64,000 nt of DNA, taken from positions 5,002,060 to 5,066,059 of the forward strand of contig CP137666.1 of the NCBI GenBank assembly GCA_037976565.1, written 5' to 3'. A program made the translations under genes and the position numbers. The stretch comes from Mesocentrotus franciscanus (lineage: Eukaryota; Echinodermata; Echinoidea; Camarodonta; Strongylocentrotidae). Under the pieces are notes generated by a model. That model worked only from the letters and a program-made list of their open reading frames with translations. It did not search any database and was not told the DNA's origin. Position 1 is the stretch's first letter; each line of letters starts with the position of its first letter. Of the stretch, positions 58,357 to 64,000 are shown one piece after another.

Positions 58357-60323
58357 AGGAGGGAGAAAACAATGACTAACCTTGATACATCTGATGTAGT
58401 TAGGATGTTTGCAGACCAAGTTCTTCATAAGCTCACTCACGGATGACTACAATAAAGAGAATGATATATGTTTTTAAAATTCATGAAAACTATAGTACGT
58501 AGCATCAAATGCATCTTAAGGATGAAAACATTGTTGTATGCTACATCAAGTTTAACCTTACTCAAATCATATTGCATTTTAAATGTTTACCATAATTGTT
58601 TATTAAAATGTTTATACTTCTTATTATATTATCCTAACTTTTTGTGATGTTTAACAGAATGATTTCAAACATTTTATTAATGTACATCATGTGTAATTCA
58701 ACATTTTGCACTGAATTATATTTTTTAATAAACCATGAATAAAAAAGACTAATTGAAAAAGACATGTGGCACTCAAGAAAGTTAACATATATATATCATG
58801 TATATTGTATTTCTACAATCAAAATGGCAAACTGGAATGAAATCACAATAGCCTTCAAACACCAAAGAAATAACAAGAGCACTGAGAAATTGTAAAAACA
58901 ATGAAATTTCATAATACTGTCATACAGATAGCTTTGTACAATATGCTTTCTGACTAGAATGACAGCTGAAATGTGCAAATATTCAATTATATTATACAAC
59001 CTGACACTTCAAAGGTTACAGTCATACATTATTTCATGGGAATAATAGGAGGAATTAAGTTATTTCTTAGATATACTACTACTCATATATGATTGCAAAT
59101 AGATAACTTTGTGTTATGTAGGAGGAAAATAAGAATTGAAACAAATAACCTTTCAAATTTATTTAAAAACCTGAGACTGCAAAGCTTACATTTCAATGAG
59201 TGGTAACAAGAGAAACACATTTTATGGTAAATTAAACTAGTACATGTACCAATAAATGGAGCATACCTTACTTTAGTAACAAAAACATATCTTGTTTCTT
59301 TTACAAAATATAACTAACATTATGTGACATTTTTTATGTGTAAAGTCTTCTGAGTTTTAGAATCATGTAATTTGACCACTGAGAAGTGTTTGTGTCCAAT
59401 ATAATAATCTGAAAACATTTGTCAAGAGAGACAGCCGGTAGGCTATAAAAAAAAAGTTGTCTTGCTCAAATAGAGAGAAATCATTTCCTGATACCTTGAA
59501 CTGACTCCCAGCCGTTGGTGGGCGTTTCTTGGACATGAACTTTGGATCTCCTTCTGGGAAGAGTTCTGATAGGAGGAGATGTTTGCATTTGAACATGAGC
59601 TGAGAGAGATCGTGGAACAGGAGGTCATTGTTACGATCGATGAATCCTTCCACATCATACGTCACCTGGGATGGAAAAGGAGAGAAAGAATTGTTTTACT
59701 GGATGTCTTAGATCATGCAGCACTTCCATGTCATCGGTAGCAACTTTTCTAAAGAATCTACCGGTAAGTGCTTAACTATGTGTTAAAACTAAGAATGGCA
59801 TTATTTTTCTCTTATCATTAGTACTACCATGAAATCATCTGTCGAGGGCCAGAAGGGCATTAATTCTATGTCAAAGAATTTGGGTTTTCATTCTGGCTCT
59901 CAGAGGAAAAAACAATAAGTTGAAACATGACATGATAAAACTCACATTTATGAAATTGCAAATAACCAAATAGTAAATTTGTAAAGCTCTAATAGTTACC
60001 ACGGGCACACTAAGAAAAAACAAAAAACAAAAACAGTGGTGGTATCTTGACAACTATGTTTTATTTTAGATTAGTGAAAGTATGTTAATTGTCACAACAA
60101 ATCTAAATTAGGATGTGTCACTAGTTAATGTCTGTGCCAAGCTGTGTATATGTAAGCACCAATTAAACATATTCACTCTGCACAACTTCGATTTGTTATG
60201 ACAATCAAAATTCTCTTTCACTAATATAATCAAATACCAGATCTTTTAGAATATGACCCCCAATAATGATATTTTTACCATTACTATTATTATCATTATC
60301 ATCATCAACATCCCCATCATCAC

Positions 60324-60377
<54 letters not shown>

Positions 60378-62867
60378 CATCATCAACATCATCATCATCA
60401 TCATCATCATCAACTCATTGACTAGTGAATACTCTCATTGCCATATTCTTAATACAGGATCTACCCATTTCCTGTAGGCAATGGGTCGAATACTCACAGC
60501 TCCTGCATAGTGCTGTAACCTGAAGCTGTTATGGCCGATGGTCTTGTCCGACTTGAGCTTTCCTCTGCTCTCATAGTGTGGATGGTTTACAACAGACTTG
60601 ATGGTGTTGAGCTTGTTGAGGAATGTTTCGTCCGAGACGGTACCGGGTCTAAGACACTCTTCATCCAACATGGCCAGGATACCAATATTGCTCTATACCA
60701 AGAGAAGAATACATTCAAGATGATAGGTGTTAAAATACACAACACAAGGCACAGATCAGAGATACATATTATTTCTCTGTCTACTTCAGAACTCTGACTT
60801 CTTCAGCCATGGCTATTATACCAGTATTGCTCTATACCAAGAGAAGAATACATTTAAAATGATTATCTTAAAATACAGAACCTAGGCTCAAAACAGAGAT
60901 ACAATATTATTTCCCTTTATACATGAAACAATACTTATGTATGTAGAAATTTACCAAAAATTACCTCTGATCCCAATAAGAATTTCTCTGCAAATTTCAA
61001 GATGTGTTTTCATTTTTTCTTTTTTTTTCCAGGCGGTATCATTTTATTGTTGATGTTGTTTTCTTATTCTTTTTTCTATTACCGGTATTTTCTTGTGTTT
61101 TGGGTCCTTTAGGGATGGGAAATTATAGAATTGTAATAAAAACAAAGCATGTCTTATACTGCATCTTTACTACTCCTAATTCAAATGAACCATTAAATTG
61201 GAATTATCTAAATTGTATGAATTTTTGTGTAATCACATATGTACACATAGATAGATATATTCTAAATTCGTTCAGCCCCCACATAGGTTCAGCCCCCACA
61301 AACATTTGTATATAACTTACATTTACAAATATTTTACCAACATTAATACTCCATTATGAACATATTAATCACAAACTATCCACAGATGAATTAACATAAG
61401 CTGAATTTAAAAAAAAGTATCATAAACATATACATTCACAAATACATATTTAAATGCAAATAAACATCTATATGTACGTCAATCATACATGTAGGTTTCA
61501 TTTCCTGGCAAATGGTTTGACAAATTCTGTATTCATGCTCTAGTCTTATATGCCATCATGGCAAGCAATATTTCTTTTTCAACCCATCTATCTAGTAAAA
61601 AAAAGAAAAAATCTTAAAAATTGGTCCATAAAACAGTAATAGGGATTGTCCATGACTACAAAAAACTATATCATTTGAAAAGATGCAATAAATGGGTCAT
61701 TTCCAGCATATTGTATTTTTCCAGTAACGATACAATCATTGAAGAAAAGGGTAGACTTGCCATGCTTCTATCTTTCTCAGTACGGTTACTCCCAATGTCA
61801 ATATTGTTCAGCTTCAATAAAAGAATGACCTTTTAACACATATGAACTCAGTTCTTCTTTCATACTCTGTAACCTTGGAAACCAAAGAATGTATGTATGT
61901 ATCACCCTACTGCATCCAGATGGGGAGTTTGATTGTAGCTTAGTTTCAGTGCAATGTATACATTACTCCCAACAAGCAAGCTAGCTATTTTTATCTCGAT
62001 TCTAGGGCATTCAAATCAGCTGAACGTTAGTTTTATCATGAAAATATGGGCAAGCATATATCACATTTTCAAAGAAGAAATAACAGATGAGTACTGTATG
62101 TTTTTGCATGCTGAAAAGGTTGAAATACACTAACATTTTATGGAAATCAACATATAAGATGAAATGCAGAGTAGACAACTAATAATGTTTAGATTAAAGG
62201 ATAGAGGATAATACTTATGTAACATACAATCATGCACAGGAAACTCTTACACAATGAAAAATGTTACATCTCTATAGCATTCTCTACTCACCTCATCTTC
62301 TTTCTCCTTTTATATTGACACATAAATGATTGCAAAATAATGAAGCATTTAAAGAAAATGGCAAAGCAAAATATGAAATGTGCAAAAACACAGGCTACAT
62401 GTTTGTGAAGAATAAAATAATAAGGAATAAATAATATAATTAAAGCATTAATATGGAAAAGCTTTATGGAAAAATCTAAAGTTGATAAACATACAATGAA
62501 AGATAAAGAAGGATGAATGTTGCAAATAACTGACATACACATACATGTAAAAGCCACAAAGCTACATGTACACATAAAAATGATTGTGTTTCATGAAATT
62601 TGGAAGAGTGTTAAGATGGAGACCTCCAAACTACACTGGCTTTTCATCATGGGCCTGAGTATCAGTATTCAAAGAACAAACTAGAATTCTCTCACGTACT
62701 GGCATACATTCTATCTTGGATTTCTGATATTATGTGTACCATCTATTTATATACATGAATAGTCTTTGTCATATATGAGAACACACAGCAAGTGAGAAGA
62801 TCAGTTGTACCAGCATATCCAAGTACAATGAAATATGATATGATGTCATAGAAGAGAGGGAGAGAGA

Positions 62868-62908
<41 letters not shown>

Positions 62909-63078
62909 AGAAAGAGACAGACAGACAGAGACAGAGAGAGGGGTACATTTGGAAGGAGGGAGAGAGAGAGAAAGACAGGGAGGAAAAGATGGATGAAGGA
63001 AAACAAGTGAGGGATAGAAAAAGGGGGTAAATCAGAGACAAGATGGAGACTGCAAAATATACAGAGAGATATCTAGAC

Positions 63079-63113
<35 letters not shown>

Positions 63114-63569
63114 ACAGGGGGGAGAGGGGGGAGGAAGGCAGAGACAGAGAGAGAGAAAAACAGAGAAAAGGAGAGAGAGAGAAAGAAATAGACAGGAAGC
63201 AAGAGGTCATAGAAAGAAGGAAAACAAAAGAGAATGAGAGAGACAGAGCAAAACAGGGATAAGAGTGAAAGATAGATAAGGAGATGATAGTTTGAGCCTG
63301 AACAGCAGACAACATTAGCTAGAGATACGTGCATCAGTCAAGGCAAACAAAGACACACCCTGATAGAGACACAGAGCTAAGCAATTAACATGACAACTCA
63401 CCTTCTCAATGAGATCACATATAGAGATATTATCAAAGTAATCAATGTGTGTCCATTCAATGCCTTCTTGGATATACTCTTCTTGCTCTTCTCTCAATGT
63501 CAGCTCTATGAAGATCTGCTGAAGCTTCTCATTGCAGTAGTTGATGATAAACTGCTCAAAGTAGTTTTT
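50357..63569 (-). CDS. MYO1B: Unconventional myosin-Ib (14 exons, N-terminal half of motor missing)
   Basis: Single-headed, membrane-binding class I actin motor; vertebrate MYO1B is a tension-sensitive motor of endosomes, Golgi carriers and protrusions. Fourteen GT-AG exons join in phase into 680 residues plus stop. In order: relay-helix region ([20 protein letters not shown]), LDEECLRPG, motor lower domain ([28 protein letters not shown]), [11 protein letters not shown], converter ([27 protein letters not shown]), about four IQ motifs and a TH1 tail with a PH-like lipid-binding fold. [22 protein letters not shown] and the C terminus fit MYO1B/MYO1A better than MYO1C, MYO1D or long-tailed classes. 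The P-loop, switch I and switch II exons lie beyond base 64000. Vertebrate MYO1B has up to six IQ motifs by splicing; the four here resemble the shorter forms. A MYO1A-type name cannot be excluded, since MYO1A and MYO1B split in vertebrates. Confidence 0.95.
50781..50820. repeat. Dispersed CCCATTGCCTATAGG repeat, copy 3
   Basis: atacagaatccacccattcc then tataggcaatgggttaaa, in the last MYO1B intron. Confidence 0.7.
51047..51174 (-). CDS. MYO1B: MYO1B exon: TH1 PH-like fold, part 3
   Basis: Acceptor gaaatag, donor gtaagtgg; phase 0 in, phase 2 out. Encodes [20 protein letters not shown] and VTVTVAD, including the C-terminal helix that closes the fold. Confidence 0.94.
51716..52652. repeat. 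Tandem ~150-bp repeats inside a GCCTCCGC-bounded element
   Basis: Six copies of a 142-151 bp unit, marked by aagtttggcggtaatccatc near 51786, 51929, 52071, 52222, 52373 and 52524. Left boundary carries gatgcctccgcca; right end carries gcctccgg ... gcggaggc as a hairpin after a GGACGGACGGAC run. Each unit has tgacctttgacctcgtgacc; two have an extra tgacctt. Likely a non-autonomous transposable element with internal tandem repeats, in the MYO1B intron between 51174 and 52735. Confidence 0.85.
51863..52469 (-). promoter_or_regulatory. Five DR1-type nuclear-receptor half-site clusters
   Basis: Sites at 51863, 52005, 52148, 52299 and 52450 read AGGTCAAAGGTCA on the - strand (the last with one changed base in an extra half-site), a perfect direct repeat with 1-bp spacing, preceded by GGGTCACGAGGTCA (spacing 2). 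This is the RXR/HNF4/COUP-type consensus. Function is inferred from motif only. Confidence 0.45.
52735..52887 (-). CDS. MYO1B: MYO1B exon: TH1 PH-like fold, part 2
   Basis: Acceptor tttgaag, donor gtaggtta; 51 codons. Encodes [19 protein letters not shown] and [20 protein letters not shown]. The repeat array with DR1-like sites lies in the intron after it. Confidence 0.94.
53339..53474 (-). CDS. MYO1B: MYO1B exon: TH1 PH-like fold, part 1
   Basis: Acceptor catctgtag, donor gtaatttg. Encodes [20 protein letters not shown] and [14 protein letters not shown]. The basic residues fit phosphoinositide binding, a family property. Confidence 0.95.
53581..53702. repeat. Perfect 61-bp tandem duplication
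   Basis: agttgacaactcaattctag begins both copies (53581, 53642); one mismatch in 61 bp. A recent duplication in a MYO1B intron. Confidence 0.95.
54158..54396 (-). CDS. MYO1B: MYO1B exon: TH1 start
   Basis: Acceptor attttacag, donor gtgagaaa; phase 0 in, phase 2 out. Encodes [34 protein letters not shown] and [13 protein letters not shown], the conserved opening of the class I TH1 tail. Confidence 0.95.
55018..55092 (-). CDS. MYO1B: MYO1B exon: lever arm to tail junction
   Basis: Acceptor ttgtaacag, donor gtaagtat; 25 codons. Encodes [20 protein letters not shown] then IMKCI; aligns with vertebrate VRREYRKFFRANAGKKIYEF. Confidence 0.94.
55369..55436. repeat. (ATC)n microsatellite
   Basis: About 20 ATC units; open frames through it (poly Ile or poly Asp) are artefacts. 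Confidence 0.95.
55667..55822 (-). CDS. MYO1B: MYO1B exon: IQ motifs 3-4
   Basis: Acceptor tgaatag, donor gtaagatg; 52 codons. Encodes [20 protein letters not shown] (degenerate IQ) and [13 protein letters not shown], matching vertebrate TTIAAYWHGTQARRELRRL. Confidence 0.94.
56214..56363 (-). CDS. MYO1B: MYO1B exon: IQ motifs 1-2
   Basis: Acceptor ctgttgtag, donor gtaggaat; 50 codons. IQ motif 1 is [18 protein letters not shown]; a degenerate second is [12 protein letters not shown] His-rich stretch (RRHHHMHH) precedes motif 1. Expected ligands are calmodulin or related light chains. Confidence 0.94.
56723..56870. repeat. Perfect 74-bp tandem duplication
   Basis: gtcaaagcaaaactatcaaa begins both copies (56723, 56797); identical over 74 bp. 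MYO1B intron. Confidence 0.95.
57142..57358 (-). CDS. MYO1B: MYO1B exon: converter
   Basis: Acceptor ttcaccag, donor gtaagcag. Encodes [31 protein letters not shown] and [13 protein letters not shown], the converter leading into the lever arm. Confidence 0.96.
57969..58036 (-). CDS. MYO1B: MYO1B exon: SH helix region
   Basis: Acceptor ttattttcag, donor gtaagttg; phase 0 in, phase 2 out. Encodes [20 protein letters not shown] then YLG. A donor one base earlier would break phase with the next exon. Confidence 0.94.
58281..58365. repeat. GA-rich microsatellite next to MYO1B donor
   Basis: Two GA runs split by attggacag, ending 16 bp from the 58381 donor; on the transcribed strand it is a long pyrimidine tract. 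Confidence 0.9.
58381..58446 (-). CDS. MYO1B: MYO1B exon: motor lower 50K segment
   Basis: Acceptor tattgtag, donor gttagtca; 22 codons. Encodes [20 protein letters not shown] then IK, the invariant myosin segment before PND. A GA-rich microsatellite begins 16 bp after the donor. Confidence 0.94.
59495..59665 (-). CDS. MYO1B: MYO1B exon: motor, actin-binding face
   Basis: Acceptor ccatcccag, donor gtatcagg; 57 whole codons. Encodes [20 protein letters not shown] and [12 protein letters not shown]; it covers the short loop-2 region typical of class I myosins. Confidence 0.95.
59845..59905. repeat. Short hairpin repeat, copy 5
   Basis: gggccagaagggcattaatt at the left and cattctggctctcag at the right; lies in a MYO1B intron. 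Confidence 0.7.
60283..60413. repeat. Imperfect (ATC)n array
   Basis: About 130 bp of ATC/ATT units, interrupted by cccc and caac. Confidence 0.95.
60451..60490. repeat. Dispersed CCCATTGCCTATAGG repeat, copy 4
   Basis: atacaggatctacccatttc then ctgtaggcaatgggtcg; ends 8 bp from a MYO1B exon donor (60498). Confidence 0.7.
60498..60692 (-). CDS. MYO1B: MYO1B exon: motor core
   Basis: Acceptor cttggtatag, donor gtgagtat; 65 whole codons. Encodes [19 protein letters not shown], then [12 protein letters not shown]. The acceptor end is duplicated 139 bp upstream in the transcript sense (near 60812-60840). Confidence 0.95.
60793..60915 (-). pseudogene. MYO1B: Duplicate of a MYO1B acceptor and exon start
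   Basis: The + strand reads ccagtattgctctataccaa, matching ccaatattgctctataccaa at the real exon border (60692) 139 bp away. About 20 exon bases, the acceptor and ~80 bp of intron are duplicated, with moderate decay. Confidence 0.78.
62860..63240. repeat. (AC)n array and long purine-rich tract
   Basis: An AC run at 62869-62902 followed by about 330 bp of GA-rich sequence with GA runs at 63083-63110. Open frames through it are artefacts. Confidence 0.9.
63402..63569 (-). CDS. MYO1B: MYO1B exon: relay-helix region of motor
   Basis: Acceptor acatgacacag, donor gtgagttg; 56 whole codons. Encodes [20 protein letters not shown], then [20 protein letters not shown] and CDLIEK. This directly follows switch II (DIYGFE-type), which must lie on the next exon to the right, outside the window. 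Confidence 0.96.
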
Positions 63570-64000
63570 CTGTGTCATGTAAATAACCAAAATAAAGATG
63601 TCTTACCCTTATGAATACAATTTCTAATACCTGTCACAACGCCAACTAGACTCTACACCAACTCTATACCTATGGATTCTTGGCCATTCCTGGAAACAAA
63701 ACTGTTTATTCGGTCTGTTGTCAGTCTGGTGCCGATCTCATTTGGGTGACTTAGGTATAAGAATAGCACTTAAAAATTATGTCTCTTCAATCTTAAGAAG
63801 TGACAATGACCTTTTTGCCAATCACTAAAAATAAAAGAACATTTCTTCCTGGAACCTCTGAAGGCTAACTCTAATGTATTGGTTGTCATGTCTTTCAGTA
63901 TCTCTGAGCATATCATTAATCTTGAATATAATGTCTGTTGCCCTGATAAATAATTATTTGGCATTTCTTCCGCATTCCTTTTCTTTGCCTGAAACATCGT
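63570..64000 (-). other. MYO1B intron at right edge
   Basis: No exon supported. A 75-codon open frame at 63770-63997 shows no myosin motif; the switch II exon expected next is not here. Confidence 0.6.

Larger units (their letters stand above)
57359..63401 (-). other. MYO1B introns, motor half
   Basis: Introns 57359-57968, 58037-58380, 58447-59494, 59666-60497 and 60693-63401, interleaved with exons. Contents: ccatgactttccatgact repeats (57432, 57598), GA arrays (58281-58365), hairpin repeat copy 5, an (ATC)n array (60283-60413), dispersed repeat copy 4, a duplicated acceptor (60793-60915), and a CA array plus purine tract (62860-63240). Confidence 0.6.

Noticed and set aside
62743..63334. 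Several Ser/Leu/Val-rich open frames on the - strand
   Set aside because: They read through CA and GA arrays in a MYO1B intron.
63770..63997. Possible next upstream MYO1B exon
   Set aside because: The motor segment expected before KNYFEQF is the switch II region; nothing in this frame resembles it.

Overview
This is AT-rich animal genomic DNA with short exons, GT-AG introns and many microsatellites and short inverted-repeat elements. I infer a marine deuterostome, most likely an echinoderm and probably a sea urchin. The grounds are the invertebrate-length introns, the frequent ACATGTACATGT, TAGGCCTA and CCGGTA words, and the mix of small foldback elements. No species diagnosis is possible from the sequence alone.

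Two genes converge tail to tail. On the + strand, 2133-40487 holds 23 coding exons of a THSD7A/THSD7B-type protein, a large type I membrane protein built from thrombospondin type-1 repeats. The exons join without a frame break into 1276 residues plus stop. They run from a mid-ectodomain repeat through about 17 repeats, a small Cys-rich module, a Ser/Pro/Thr/Asn linker, one transmembrane helix and a short cytoplasmic tail. The signal peptide and first repeats lie left of the window. On the - strand, 63569-50357 holds 14 exons of an unconventional class I myosin, MYO1B. They join into 680 residues plus stop: the second half of the motor from just after switch II, the converter, about four IQ motifs and the TH1 tail. 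The nucleotide-binding half of the motor lies right of the window.

The stretch between the two stop codons (40488-50356) is mostly repeat-poor and AT-rich. I read it as two long 3' UTRs whose candidate poly(A) signals come within about 230 bp of each other. No promoter, RNA gene, CRISPR array or prokaryotic-type element is visible. The two genes share no obvious pathway: one is a secretory-pathway surface protein, the other a cytoplasmic membrane-linked motor.

The introns hold the unusual material: a 3.8 kb array of about 112 copies of a 34-bp minisatellite; six copies of a ~150-bp repeat carrying nuclear-receptor-like DR1 sites in a MYO1B intron; several inverted-repeat elements (21031-21810, 26363-27035, 18491-18741, 6117-6278, 6492-6702); two families of very short dispersed repeats; a possible LTR with a primer-binding site; long polypurine tracts; and a recurring pattern of small tandem duplications that copy a splice site with part of its exon, next to THSD7 exons 1, 5 and 7 and one MYO1B exon. 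A 28-bp exact match links the two putative 3' UTRs in complementary orientation. I found no wholly new gene system. The splice-site duplications, the DR1 array, the shared UTR word and the minisatellite are the observations most worth following.
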